Below are positions 32,291-44,405 of a stretch of DNA of 64,000 nucleotides, in pieces; position 1 is the stretch's first letter, and every line of letters begins with the position of its first letter. Below the pieces are notes generated by a model that saw only the letters and a program-made list of their open reading frames with translations, was not told the DNA's origin and ran no database searches. Source of the DNA: Paraspadella gotoi (taxonomy: Eukaryota > Chaetognatha); the NCBI GenBank assembly GCA_051294375.1, contig CM119264.1, positions 17,186,278 to 17,250,277 of the forward strand, read 5' to 3'. A program made the position numbers and the translations under genes.

Positions 32291-32379
32291 TCATCACTTA
32301 CTGTTTTTTTTTTCTAGTTTTAATTTATTTTTGTTTTTGCCCATATTGATAATTTATCCCAAGTCCTTGGCGTCGTACT

Positions 32380-33540
32380 TCACTTTATACTCAAAATGAA
32401 ATGAATAGGATCAACTTCGGACTGCAACCTGCAAGATTTGAGTTCCAACTCGTCGGTTGCAGAGAGAAGCGCCGTCTCGGGTCCTGATTCGTCCTCCGTG
32501 TCCTCGTGGATGACGCCGTTGAGGAAGGAATTGTTTCCAACGCCGCCGGCCGCCGACGTCGCTTTCGTCGTCCTCGTCGCCGGCGTCGGCGCCGTCGTCG
32601 TCAGAGCGATTTTGCCGTCGTCGGTCGCTAGCAACGCCGCATCCTCGGCGTCCTTGGATTCCGGACTCTGCGGCGTCGAATCGAATCCGACTCTTGATTT
32701 CTGTCCTGGCGGAAAAGCCGCTTCCACGTCGTCGTCGTCTCCGTCGCCCATTTCCCCGCCGCCGGCGCCACCGCCGCTTTCGCCCGCTGGCTCGCCGGCG
32801 CGCTTCCCCGAGTCGCCCTTGCCGGAACCGGCGTTCTTCTTCGCTCGCAGGGTCGGCGCGTAGTGCAACGTCTGAGCGCGCTTTGCCCAGCAGAAAAAGA
32901 CGCAGCCGACGATGAAGACGGCGAAGCCGAGGACGACGAAGACGGCGCCATACTCGATCGGAGGAAAACCCTGCGCGATCCAGCACGACGTGAAGATGAC
33001 GCCCAAAAGGAAGACGATCCCGCCGAATAGAAAGACAAAGATGGCCGCCGGCGCCGAGACGCAAGTTTTCGGAGGACGACGCCGTTTGCTCCGGCGCGAA
33101 GAGGAGGCGCCGCTGCGGGAACTCTTGAAGTGAACCTCGAGTGGAAGGAGTGGAGTAAATGGGTCAGGGTTGTTGAGAAGGAGGGTGATCGGATGAAAGA
33201 TTTGTTATGAGTTACAAATTATCACTCTTAATTATGTTTAGTATTTTAATTCTACAGTAAATTTCTTCACTGTTTTTGTGAATCGCAGATAAACTTTATT
33301 TTGAAAACTGCTTTTAAAGCTTCGACTCACCTGCGGCGCTGCAGCGCCTCCCGGCGTCGCTGCTGAGGAAGAGGCTTGGGGAGTCGAGCCGGGGATGGAG
33401 AATGTGTACTCTCCCGCCCCCGACGACGATCCCGGCACAGTGAACGGGGCCTGCTCGTTGCTCGGCGAGACTCCGGAAGTAGGGTCAGGTATTGGCACCA
33501 AAGGGTTTTTCACTTTAGGGTAATAACGCACTTTACTCAT
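32380..33540 (-). CDS. Two-pass membrane protein, unrecognised family
   Basis: Exon 1 (33331-33540) starts at ATG 33540 and codes 70 residues rich in Ser, Pro, Gly and Ala. It ends in phase 0 at CAG|GTGAGT. Exon 2 (32380-33135) begins after TCGAG in phase 0 with a basic segment (SSSRRSKRRRPPKTC), then two hydrophobic helices. The first is AIFVFLFGGIVFLLGVIF, the second is GAVFVVLGFAVFIVGCVFF, joined by a short loop (IAQGFPPIEY). A long acidic Gly/Ala/Thr-rich tail follows and ends at TGA 32380. Total 321 residues. The hairpin with basic residues on the N-side and after TM2 suggests both ends face the cytosol. If the weak donors near 32417-32428 are used, the tail would instead continue into 30942-31208. 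Confidence 0.62.
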
Positions 33541-35225
33541 TGTTGGCGTGGAAGTGTAGAAAGAGAGGAAGAGAGAGAGAGGTAATAAAAAACCCTCACG
33601 CTTGTTGGGAATGTTGTTTTTTTTTTCTCGATTGGCTTAATTACAACGTGATTATTATTTCTTTTTTTTTTGGGTGCTGAAATTACGCATTTATAAAAAA
33701 AGTTTATTTTTTGTATCGCATTGAAAATTTTTTAGTCTTGGTTAGTACAATTGAGGCACTGTTGTTTTTCCATGTGTTTTTTTACTTTTGATGTAGAGCT
33801 AAAAAACCGGTTGTTTATTTTTCGAATGGCGTAATTTTGTATGAATGAGTTACATTACTTTTTTCTTAGATGGAAGCGTTACGTTATTTCGCTTGAAAGC
33901 GACTTCATTGAGATTAGTCAAAAGGTGAATTTTTTGAGGAGTAACGGGACGAGAATGTGTTTCTGTTAGTTCACAAAGAGTTTTGATGGATGGCAGATGG
34001 TAATCTAATAAGGGTAAGAAGTTGAGAAATTTATCTTTGGAAAAAGACCATGCTCACCTGATTCGTAAAATCTTCCCGAAAATGAGTAAAATTTAAGAAT
34101 AAATTAATATTTTATGAACGTTAAACGCATTAGTCATGTTTTTTGGTAAAAATAGTTTTAAAATTATTTATTTGAACATTGCAGTGAAAGCTTTTTAACA
34201 AGTCCCCCCCCATTTGTAAAGGCGCTAATTTTTCTTCATAATATGTTATGAAAATAAGACGTAAATAAATAATGGCGCAATGGAAAAACAAAAGTCTATA
34301 ATCCGTTTTAGTAATTATTTGTTTCAATTTTTTATCTGTTTTAGAAAAAAATTCCCCGCCCATAGAGTCAACCGTCGGTTTGAGACGATGATAAATTACG
34401 AATATCACATTATATCCTGAAATATCATAAATATTAAAATCAATTGAGAAACGTCACTCATATGAAGAAAAATAGGGAAATATTCGCTGAGAGAAAGAAA
34501 ACTCGTTGAAAACGTCTTTCATCCATTTTCATTTCGTTTCGGACGTAGGAAAAAAAATGTGTGATTCTTATAAATATCCGCGTAAAATAATCCGAAAAGC
34601 CTCAAAAGTGTTATACTTTCGTGCGGATTCCGGCACGGAAGGGGCCCTAGAACAAAAAAAAAAAGGAGAAAAGAGAAAGCATCGTCGGCGGCGGCGTCGT
34701 CGGCATTGTTGCCGGAGGCGGCGTTGGCGTCAGAGCGAGAGCGCGCCCGGGGAACGACGTGGCCGACGCGCCGGCGACGCTGCTGCTGCATCGGAGGAAA
34801 AGGGAAGAGGAGGAGGTGAAGAATGAAGAGGAGGAGGGGGCGCGAATGGAAGTACTGCGGTTGGTTTCCATCGATTCCCAGTCTTCGGCTCCGCAAGAGA
34901 ACCTCACAGATGGAATCGCGCGTCTGACGACGTGGAAATTCTTTTTTTTTTTTTTCCTTGAGAGCGAGAATCGCTGTCCTCACTCAAAACGCTTCTCTTT
35001 TTAAGTCGAGTCGAGAGGAAAGACGCATCGTCGTCGTTACAAACTTTATCTTTATCTCTTTCTCTCTTTTTCTCACTGTCTTCCTATGAATTGGTTAGTA
35101 TTTCTATCTATCTATCTATCTATCTATACATATTTATCTATATCTATATATATATATATAATATTAATTACTATATTAACTATATTTACTATATTTCAGA
35201 GTTTCATTTATGTGAGATGATCTCA

Positions 35226-35259
<34 letters not shown>

Positions 35260-36199
35260 CTCCGTTTCTCTCTCACGTTCGACTGTAAGCAAGACGAGGC
35301 CAATAACCGTAAAGCTTAACTAGTTTTCCGAAAATTCGTTAGAGTTGATTGTTTTTCGATAGATTTTCTTCGAGTGGTTCACTATATACACAAGGGCAGA
35401 ACCAGCTTGAACCGTTTTATAAATTTGAATTTTAGACTCTTTTCATATTTTAATAAGAAAGGAATTAACCCGAAATTATGTACTCTACCACATTAAAATC
35501 AAGTCAAAAGTTTCAATATGGTAACTAGCACAAGTACGAGTTGCGCGAGGCTTTGTCTGGGGTTGACTTAAAGAGGGCCGCATCTCCCAATGTATTATTC
35601 AAAGTTCCCTTTACAAAGTTCGCTTTACAATTATAAATAATTGCTGTATAATCAATTCGTTACGCTAAATTTGCACATGTACAAAGTGGTTAGAGAAAAA
35701 GGTAAGGAATTAAAGAGAGAGAGATGAAATAGTGACTTAATTGGCCTCATCAATGTCTTCCCTTTTGTTTTAACTGTCTTGCAGCTCGCGCCGCTCATGC
35801 TAGCCTTCAAGAGACTGAAATGACAAAAGACAAGGTTGTCAGGACAACTAATAACACTTCCGGCTTTCTTTTTTAACTTGGAAAAAAAATAGAAAACTTT
35901 AATATAAGTATAGAATTAAGTGAAATTATTTAATTTGTTTACAGACAATAATTAAATAATTTCACTTTATTCTAATTTCAAACGCAACGAAACAAAAAGC
36001 TCGAAATAACAATGTCAAATATAAGTATAAGATATTTAGGATCATTCGCGAGTTATATTTTAATTTTTTTCGGGGATACAGCTGGTATAATTTTACATTT
36101 AATCCTAAAAAAACTCGGAAAAAACGACTTTTCTACAGCAGCGAACATAAAATTCTTGGATTCCTGATGACATGAATAAAGACAATAAAACCATCTCTA
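33541..36199. other. Intergenic region
   Basis: AT-rich sequence with a GC-rich patch (34640-34910) that is open in several frames on both strands with low-complexity translations. TCTA/TATC repeats lie at 35104-35161 and 35226-35259. No exon is supported by junctions. Confidence 0.4.
35104..35259. repeat. (TCTA)n / (AT)n microsatellites
   Basis: TCTA runs at 35104-35127 and 35226-35259, with an AT run at about 35142-35161 between them. Confidence 0.9.
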
Positions 36200-37145
36200 A
36201 TGCCAATGGCGTTCCTGACCGAATTCTTTCCTCTCTCGTCGGAGATGTCGTCGTTCGACAACGCGGAGGCGGACCCGTCCGACGTTGCCTTTGCCAAATC
36301 CTTCTGGCAGTCGATCCAACTCAACCCTCCCGTCGAATCCACGCTCGCCACTCAGAACGTGGGACAGCGGATTAAGACCCACCACAACGGCCTCAGCGCC
36401 TCTTCCGGCAGCGTGGGTCATTTGGCGTCCCTTAAGGTAAAGATGTATTTTCGAGCTGATTTAAAATATACAGACGTACTAAGTTGGGAAAAATCATTTA
36501 TCACTTCAACTCACTTCTGTCAATTTAATTTTTGTTTAACGTTATTTTAATGCGAAGTGAGCTACTAATTACTTCAGAGCCTTGTTTAATCCTAGCCCGC
36601 GCCGCAAAGTAACTCCGGTCCCCTGGATTGCCCCCCTTCCAATTCGACGAACGTCCTTGACGCCCACGGAGATCTCCTGCCCAATCAGCTCGTCAACTTC
36701 TACGCCCGGGTTCAGCGTCACGCGGAGACCGAAAGGCTTGAGGAGCGCAAGAAGTGGGCGGAGATGCGACGCAAAGAAATGGAGGTTATACTTATAGAGG
36801 CTTTAACCGTGTCTGGATTCGATATTTAACTAAAAGTATAAGTAGTTTCATCTTGAAAAATCTCGGAAAAATATCCACGCAAAATAAAAAAAGAAAAAGT
36901 TAATGTATTTTGTAAAATTCGATATCGCTTAATCCCTTTATGCCTGAAAGCGAGTGGAAGAACGATCTCGCCGCAGACGTTCGGAGATCCTTAATCTCAG
37001 ACACGATCCGCCTCAGCCTTCGCAAGATTTAGTCGACGATAGGATCAACGAACTTCCCCCGGAAATGGCGGAAGAGCCTTGTGAGGACGACTTCGACGGC
37101 ACCAGGAACGATGCAATCGAAGCCGTCAAGAGCTTGCCCGATTGA
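36200..37145 (+). CDS. Three-exon charged protein, unrecognised
   Basis: Exons 36200-36436, 36596-36784 and 36951-37145, all joined in phase 0 with GT-AG junctions. The donor after exon 2 (GAG|GTTATA) is weak. Starts are possible at ATG 36200 (206 residues) or ATG 36245 (191 residues, MSSFDNAEADPSDVAF). The middle holds DLLPNQLVNFYARVQRHAET, followed by a strongly charged helix (RLEERKKWAEMRRKEMERVE, then Arg-rich) that looks like a coiled coil or single alpha-helix. The C-terminus is acidic (EDDFDGTRNDAIEAVKSLPD). Exons are GC-rich against AT-rich introns, which supports coding. No domain family recognised, so I give no function. Confidence 0.6.
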
Positions 37146-37375
37146 ACTCTCGGCAATAATGGCGTACGATCATTCTTTATAGTTTTTACTGTTTTACGGT
37201 TGTAATTTCGTTTCTTTGGAAATTGATCACTCGGCAATAGTCATGACTGTCATCACAGCTAAAGTAAATATAAAAAAAAACCAGATGAGCTGTACTTATT
37301 TTAACAAAGAGATAAAGAAAGTGTTTTTTTCACAAGGAATTGGCTCGGGGATTTAAGTTCGACAAAAAAGTAAAA

Positions 37376-37690
37376 TGAACAATTGAACATGGGAGTGAAT
37401 AAACGATACTTTGAGAGAGTCTTGATTGAAAGCTTGCAGGGACCTGCTATGTCATTATCTTGTAAGAGTGATGGGGCCTTAAACCACCAAAGCCTGTCCA
37501 AAGTCAGGGGCAAGATAGCTTATTTATTAAATGAATGGATAATTTTTATATTGGTTGTAACAATTTCATAAATGGCTGCCCTGACGATATATGTACAATT
37601 GTACATGTATCGGCTGTAGATCTGGGGAGTGGGATGGCAAGATCTGTTAAGTTTGAACGGAAGAATGATTCCACCAAATCTTCAAAGATT
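37376..37690 (+). mobile_element. Dispersed element fragment with partial ORF
   Basis: Contains the segment (37503-37571) shared with 21534-21602 and, in part, 47159-47195. In one frame all three copies keep MDNxYIGC. Here that frame stays open to about 37700 (CPDDICTIVHVSAVDLGSG and on). The 5' part is open in another frame (37383-37571). It may be a frameshifted mobile-element ORF. Class unknown. Confidence 0.4.
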
Positions 37691-37737
37691 CTCCCCAAAC
37701 TTTCCTTTCCTCTCTTTTCCCTATTTTCTTCTTGGTT

Positions 37738-37739
<2 letters not shown>

Positions 37740-37768
<29 letters not shown>

Positions 37769-37872
37769 GCTTTCCGCCGGCGCATCTCGCTCGAGAAATT
37801 TCCATTAACCGCGGATGTCTCCCTAGTCAAATCCAACACAAAGCAAAACCATCAATTTTCTGTGCCATGACA

Positions 37873-37965
<93 letters not shown>

Positions 37966-37990
37966 CCTCTTCCTCTCTCCTCTCTCTCGC
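37740..37990. repeat. (CT)n microsatellite blocks
   Basis: CT runs at 37740-37768 and 37876-37961, CT-rich to 37990. A GA run also lies at 38203-38229. Confidence 0.95.
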
Positions 37991-38497
37991 GCGGGCTCGT
38001 TTTTTGGGGAAAGGAGGGGGCTGGGCTCCTTTTCTTTGTTCGTCTTTCAGCTATTCACAATTTTTTCTTTCTCTTTTTCTTTCAAAGGGCACATTCAGCC
38101 GATCACGTGACACAAAGATTCAAATTTTTTTATGTCAGACTTTGGTGTTATGGGAGATAAGAGAAAGGGCTGTGAAAAAAGTATCTGGAAGTGAAGGTAA
38201 GTGAGAGAGAGAGAGAGAGAGAGAGAGATAGTGAGCTACAGAAAGAGAAAGAGAGAGAAAGAAAGAACTGGGAGAACTCCTACTATATTACCTAATGAAT
38301 CGCAAAAATCTTGTGTTCTTTCCTTTATCAGTCATTCTTACTTTCCTTCAATCCCTTTGTCTACTTTCTCTCATCGAACCTTGACCGCCTCCCTTTCTCT
38401 TCTCTTTCTCCTCCTTCTGCCTCATTTTCATTTTTATCCGTTTATGTTTTCTTCGTATCTCTTTTCTCTTCGCTTCGACGACCTTCAACTAAACATG

Positions 38498-38531
<34 letters not shown>
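38498..38531. repeat. (GTC)n microsatellite
   Basis: Eleven GTC/CGT units. A shorter block recurs at 38608-38623. Confidence 0.95.
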
Positions 38532-38532
<1 letters not shown>

Positions 38533-38559
38533 TCTCCACTCTTGAAACTTAACCTCATG

Positions 38560-39104
38560 TGATTCAAAAGGATGGAGATGTTCTCTGGCACCCAGTCTTG
38601 GCCCCTGATGGTCGTCGTCGTCGTTATCGGCCTCACCCTCCCTACTCGCTACCCCTCCCTACCCTCCCCTTTCTCCCCCTCTCTCCTCTTCCTCCTCATC
38701 CTCCTCCCGAATCCCTGGAGGTTTTTCTCATGGCTGTGGAAACCCAGAAGTCGATGGAAAAAATCCGTAGAGGCACTTGAAAACCGTTATCGACAACCCC
38801 TACCCTCAGCTAGTTCGTTCTCCCTATTCATTTTCCTTACTTCTCTTGTCGCACTTCTTTTCTCCTTGTTTCTCTTTTTCCATCACCTCTCCATCACACA
38901 GGTTTTCATTTTCCTCTTAGCTAAGGGAAAGAGTGACTGTTATCATTGAATCACTATTAAAAACGTAAAGAGAACTATTGAGAAAGTTTAGCGAAAATCT
39001 ATCATATTAATATATTGAACTTTGAAGGTAAGTGAAATTAGATGAAAAATGACGTTTTCCTATTTAAGGCAGGAGGTTATCATCTGAACTTAATTTTCTC
39101 TATT

Positions 39105-39148
<44 letters not shown>

Positions 39149-39270
39149 TTTTTCTTTCTTTCTCTATCTAAGTTTTCATCTGAACTCTGTCTCCACCTTT
39201 CTCTTTATCTTTTTCTTCAACTCTCTCCCTCTTCTCTTTCTCTCTCTCTCTTCTCTCTCTCTCTCGTCTA

Positions 39271-39305
<35 letters not shown>

Positions 39306-39603
39306 CATTCTCATTCTCCCTCTCATTTTCCATGTAGATTGAACCTCTAGAGAAAACGTAAGACTCTTTGGCGCTGCCTTACGTTTGAATCCCTCTTGAG
39401 CAGTCGTCGTCTTCGTTTTTGCCGACGTCGTCGTCGTCGTCGTCGTCGTCTCTATCAGTATCACCATCATCGCGGCTGTTGTATCGTCATCGTCGTCTTT
39501 GGGGCCGATGAACCAAGAGTCCCGGGAGCACAGTCGACAGTTTGTCGTTGTTGTTGTACGCAGCTTAGTCGTCGTTATCTTATTCGCGTCGAAAAAGATG
39601 AAA

Positions 39604-39672
<69 letters not shown>

Positions 39673-40860
39673 CCTCTCTCTCTCTCTCGTCACTCTCTGT
39701 GTCTTTACTCCCTCTCTCAGTCTTTCTCTTTCTCTCTCTGTCTCTCTCTTACTTTTTCTCCATATGTCTCTCCCACTCTCTCTCTCTGTTTCTCTCTTAC
39801 TATCTCTCTCTGTCTCTCTCACACTATGCTTAATTGCAATCTACCAAACATCACAATTCACTCTGCTATCAAATTACACTTTTGATTCTCCTCTCACCAA
39901 AATCCTTCTTTCCCCTTCTCCCTTTAACTTTTATTACTTCTTCTTTGTTCAGTATTCACCACTGTTCTGTGTAGTGTTCACCGCTGTTCACCTTCAGGTT
40001 AGATTTTTTCTTCCTTCAATTCAACTCGAAACGCGACCCCACTTCTTCTTCCGCCTCCTTCTCCGCCTCCTCCTCCGCCTCCTCTTCCGCCTCCGCCTTC
40101 TTCACCTCATTTTCCTCCCTCGTCTCCTCCTCCTCCTCCGCCTCTTTTATCTCATTCTCCTCTTTTATCTCATTCTCCTATTTGGTCTCCTCTTTCTCCA
40201 CCTACATCTTCACTTCCGTTTCGTTCATATCATTCTCCATCTTGTTCTCCTTCTTTTTTCATCGTTCACCTTCTCCCTCACGCTTTACTGTTCCTTTTTC
40301 AATATGATCTCCTAAGCCACTTTCCTCTGAATACTTTTACTACGTAATTAATTACATTTTTGTCTTCTACTTCACCTCTTTTTTTTTCCCTCGGCCTTGT
40401 TCTGGTCTTTCTACTCCTTTGTCACTTCTTGCATATTTTTTATCTCTTTATTTCTCTAGTTTCCAGAGTCCACCTCGCTAGCCTACTCTTTCTTCTCCTT
40501 ATAACTATTTTCTATTTATATACCTTTTTATCTTCTCCGCTTAATTTTTATTGTTTTGATGTTTACCTATACTTGATAGTATATATAGATATATAGATAT
40601 AGATAGTTATTATAGATAGTTAAAGACAGACAATACTTTCTTAGTTAATTAGCTTATTTAAATTTTGATTCTTCTACTGTATACATAACAAACCAGGTAT
40701 TTTTCTCCTACTTTAGTTACTCTTCACATTTAACTCATTTCATAATCTTCTCCCTCACTCCTTCTCTCCCTCCCTCCCTCCAACTTCATCCCACCCTACT
40801 TCTCTCGAGCTCAGGATTTTAAGCTTAATTCACTAATTTACTCCGAGAAATTTAATCAAT
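38560..40860. other. Pyrimidine-rich region without a supported gene
   Basis: Several kilobases of CT-rich sequence. A (TTTC)n run is at 39103-39163, CT blocks at 39238-39303 and 39607-39830, (GTC)n at 39427-39450, and CTCCGCCTC-type repeats at 40045-40180. Long Leu/Ser/Phe ORFs here are composition artefacts. A frame at 38565-38780 ending EVFLMAVETQKSMEKIRRGT looks slightly better but has no junction support. Confidence 0.5.
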
Positions 40861-41074
40861 TTTTTTTCAACGAGGCTTCCTTGGTATCGACGGCAGAGGT
40901 GGCATCGGTGACAGAGGAGGTGGCAGCGGTGGTAGAGGATGTGGCAGCGGTGGTAGAGGAGGTGTCATAGGATGTCTCGTTGGCGACCGACGCCGGCGGG
41001 CACCGACGCGGCCGAGCAACAAAACCCCAAAAAAAAGGGAAAAAGGAAGAGAGAGAAAAAAGCTTGGTCGCCAT
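40859..41074 (-). CDS. Possible small secreted Ser/Thr-rich protein
   Basis: A 72-codon minus-strand frame starts at ATG 41074. It has a hydrophobic N-terminus (LFSLSSFFPFFWGFVA) like a signal peptide. Then come imperfect eight-residue SSTTAAT repeats coded by a 24-bp unit (GAGGTGGCAGCGGTGGTA on the plus strand), ending at TGA 40859. Mucin-like composition. The overlapping plus frame (40980-41219) is also open. No junction evidence. Confidence 0.27.
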
Positions 41075-41219
41075 TGTTTCCGTCTTTTGTGTCGAAATCG
41101 GAGCAGAATTGGGATTTTTAACCAGCGCGAATTCCGTTCACGCCCAATCCGAGGACGACAATGAAGACGAAAATGCCGACGTCAAAAGACGATGGCGGAC
41201 GAGAGGGGTAACGGGTTGA

Positions 41220-42374
41220 GAGTGGGGACGAGAGGAGGGGATCAAAGTGGGGATCGTAGAAGTAGAACAGCCCCACTGCTCCATTGCTTCATGGACGTAC
41301 GTATCATCTAGCTAAATTAAACAAATTATTATGTAGATTGTCAAAGATATGAAATATATGTGACTTTTTACTTTAATCTGACAAAAAAAAATAAAATTTA
41401 TTATCGAAAATAGTTTTTACAGATTTTCTTATAATTTTTTTCCCACGTTTGGTATTTTATAGATGTAGCATGAAACAAATTATTAGTCTCGAGATTTGTA
41501 TTAACCGTTAATGAGTAGAATATTGGACCAAAGGAAAACTCTCGTCTTTATGAATGGGCGTTGGACAGTGTCGTGCTCTCGGGCTGTGACAAAAAAAAAA
41601 AGCCTTGCGTCAACGTGAGGTGATTCTTCTCCTTAGAACAAAAGGTAATCGACTTGTCTATCCTTTTTTTTCTTTCTACATGTCTTTCTGCTTTTCCACT
41701 CGAAACTGTCTTTTCAAAGTTTTTTTGTCCAACATCCGCGAAGAAGAGAGAGATGTCATTCACGAAATGACTGCCGAACCTCAATCTGTTTTATCGTCAA
41801 ATATCAGAATATTAGTCGTTCCGGATAAAAGTTTGAACTTACTAACCCACCTGTATTTTTACATCGTTATACTTCTATTATTTTTTTATTATAACTGGCC
41901 TAGACAGTAAATGATTCCGCCCAGTGCCAAAAAAATTACGAAACAACATCGGGAAGAAAGTAGAAACGAGGACGACGACACGGACGACGACACCGACGAC
42001 GAAACCGACGACGAAACCGACGACAACGTGATATTCATATTATGAAGGGCGCGATTGTGCGAGATAAAAATAGCGAATGAGTCGATAATCAGTTTTTGGA
42101 TCGAATTTCGGTCGGCGTCGCTTCGCTGAAGGGAGGGCAGGAGGTTTGAGGCGGGGGGGGGGGTGGGTGGGTAAGGGGTGACGGGGGCTAAAAACTATTG
42201 ATATTTGAGAAGAGGCGACGGCGCGTGAATTGTATCAACTCAAACTCAAACTGAGAGGGAGAGTCCTTATTATATATATTTTGTATAGTGTGAAGATGGA
42301 GGGATGGCGGGTGAGGCACTCGAAAAGCGAATTTTTGAATTTCATCGTCGTTTTTTTTTTTTTTTACACGAGCA
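41220..42374. other. Stretch without a supported gene
   Basis: AT-rich sequence, then a 12-bp GAC-type repeat (GACGACGAAACC, 41965-42025) that reads DDET/DDDT on the plus strand, then a G run near 42150. Confidence 0.45.
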
Positions 42375-43170
42375 CTTACTTAAATAATTAGCGAGTTCCT
42401 TTTCATTAACTCTCAAAAAAAATCAAATTTCCACATTTTTTCAACGGTTTTTATAAACGTAATATCTAATCTCTTTTTCTCCCCGCGAAAATAAATTTTC
42501 AGATTTTTTCCTGGCGGCTGACAAAATAAACAAAATAGAAAATTCAAAATAGTAGAGAAAGGTTCGTTAAAAAAAGAAAAAAGATTTGAATATTCAATTG
42601 ATCTGATCGCAGAAGCAAAATAAATTCTAAAGGAAGTTGCATGCCAAATAAAACTGGGATACACACTCTTAGCAACGAGCAACTCCAAACTGGAAAGAAA
42701 AAACAAAAAATAGCTCTTATATTGTTGGCAAGAAAAGGCCTCAAACAAAAAAGTGGGTTGAAAACGGGGAGAAATGGGGGTGAGNNNNNNNNNNNNNNNN
42801 NNNNNNNNNCTTACTTAAATAATTAGCGAGTTCCTTTTTCATAGTTAACTCTTCAAAAAAAAAAAAATTTCCGATTTTTCACGTTTGTTCATAAACGTAA
42901 TCTAATCTCTTTTTTACCCCGAAAATAAATTCATTTTTTCCTGCGGCTGACAAAAAACAAAATAGAAAATTCAAAATAAGTAGAAAAGGTTAAAAAAAAA
43001 GGATTTGAATAATTCATTTGATTGATCGCAGAAGCAATAAAATTTAAAGGCATGCCAATAAAAACGGGAATACAACTCTTAGCAACGAGACTCCAAACGG
43101 AAAAAAAAGCTTATTGGGCAGAAAAGCCTCAAACAAAAAAGTGGTTGGAAACGGGGAGAAATGGGGGTGA
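42375..43170. other. Unmerged contig overlap around a 25-N gap
   Basis: The 410 bases before the gap (42785-42809) are repeated after it (42810-43170) in the same order. Both copies start at CTTACTTAAATAATTAGCG and both contain GAAATGGGGGTGAG at the end. The copies differ mainly by small indels in homopolymers. This is the signature of two noisy contig ends covering the same locus, so the real sequence is present once. Confidence 0.75.
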
Positions 43171-43245
43171 GAAAGGCGAGGGGGAGATTTTCGTTTATTC
43201 CTTCGTTGAAGAAAAATAGATTGTCACGAAAATCTGGGTCTCTCA

Positions 43246-43270
43246 NNNNNNNNNNNNNNNNNNNNNNNNN
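43246..43270. other. Assembly gap, 25 N
   Basis: Same length as the gaps at 42785-42809 and 58216-58240, so it is a fixed-size scaffold join. I see no obvious overlap between its flanks. Confidence 0.9.
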
Positions 43271-44405
43271 GACGAGAGGAGTGAGAGAGCAGAGAGGGAG
43301 GAAGAGGATGGGGAGAGAGGGATGAGAGAGTCGTGCCGCGCCTTGGAAGAGAGGAGCTGAGATGGACGAGAGGGGGGCAGATGAGAGAGAAGGAGGGATA
43401 TGGAGGGACGGCGAGAAGTTAGAGGGGAGAGAGAGAGAAGGGAAGGGAGGGAGGAGGGAAGAGAGAGAGGGCAGGAGAGAGGGAGAGAGAGAGAGGAGAA
43501 GGGAGGAGCAGACGGAGAGGGACGGGAGTCGAGGGAGGAGAGTGGGCGAGAGAGGACGGAGAGGGGAAGCAGATGAGGGCGAGTGGGGAGAAGAGGCGAA
43601 GGGAGGAGAGAGGGGCAGGGACGAGTGGGGGGGGAGGGTGTGAGGGAGGAGAGAGGAGGAGAAGGGATGGAGAGGAGGAGAGGTTGCGTGGGATTTGATT
43701 TATTTTTCTTCGAGAGAAAATTGATTAGCAACTTAAATTTTGAGTCGAAATGGAAGCAATTGAAACGAAGCACGCTGATGTTATGGCGGCACGATGATAC
43801 GCGCGCTGCGAGACGATAAGGGAGCGGAAAGGAGGAGTAGGAGCGAGGAAGATAAATGAGGGGAGGAAAATAAGAGGAAGAGGGGAGATGAGAATAATGG
43901 AAAAAGAGGGGAAGGAGAATAAGGAAAAGTGGGAGGTGCAATACAGCGAAATAGAGGGGGAAGGTGAAATAAGGAAAAACAGAGGGAGAGAATAAGAGGG
44001 GAGAAATAAAGGCGAATGAGATAGAAGGAAGGGAACAGGGAGCAGCAAAGAAGAGAAAATTAAGGAAATAGCAAGGAAGGGGAAGGAGAAATAAGGAAAA
44101 AGGGGAAAGAAAAAGTAATGGAAAAGAGGGAAAATATGGAGGTTTGGAAGGAGAAATAAGAAATTGAGGGCAAGCGGAAAAGGGGAAGGAGGAAATAAGG
44201 AAAGGGGGAAAGAAAGGAAAAATAAGGAAAAGGGAGAAAGGAAAAATAAGGGAAAGAGGGGGAAGGAGAAATAAGGAAAAGGAGAGAAAAGCGAAAAAAG
44301 GGAAAGGTTGAAAATATGGGAATAGAAAGGAAGGAAAAAGAAGGAAAGGGGATAAATAGGGGACAGAGATATGAGAAAAAGAGAGTAAGAGAAAGTTCGA
44401 GAAGA
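43271..44405. repeat. Polypurine region, about 1.1 kb, interrupted
   Basis: The plus strand is overwhelmingly purine. GAGGGAGAG-type sequence runs to 43690. After a 120-base mixed interruption, GGAAGGAGAAATAAGGAAAA-type degenerate repeats (about 20-30 bp) run to 44400. It produces a 391-codon Pro/Ser/Phe minus ORF that is not a protein. Confidence 0.8.

Larger units (their letters stand above)
31209..32379. other. Region between candidate tail exon and two-TM gene
   Basis: AT-rich sequence with a (GGCTAA)n repeat at 31865-31925 and a SINE relative at 32175-32290. A GACAGACAGACCGACC segment near 31700 with GGCGCGGCTAAAAA nearby may be a remnant of the MITE-like family. Confidence 0.4.

Noticed and set aside
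32411-33064. 217-codon minus frame and 141-codon plus frame over the two-TM exon
   Set aside because: Shadow frames of the GC-rich real exon, with Arg-rich or Ser-rich low-complexity translations.
34519-34983. GC-rich patch as an exon
   Set aside because: Open in many frames on both strands with low-complexity products; no frame is favoured.
39396-40315. Overlapping plus ORFs of 100-180 codons
   Set aside because: Leu/Ser/Phe-rich translations of CT-rich DNA.
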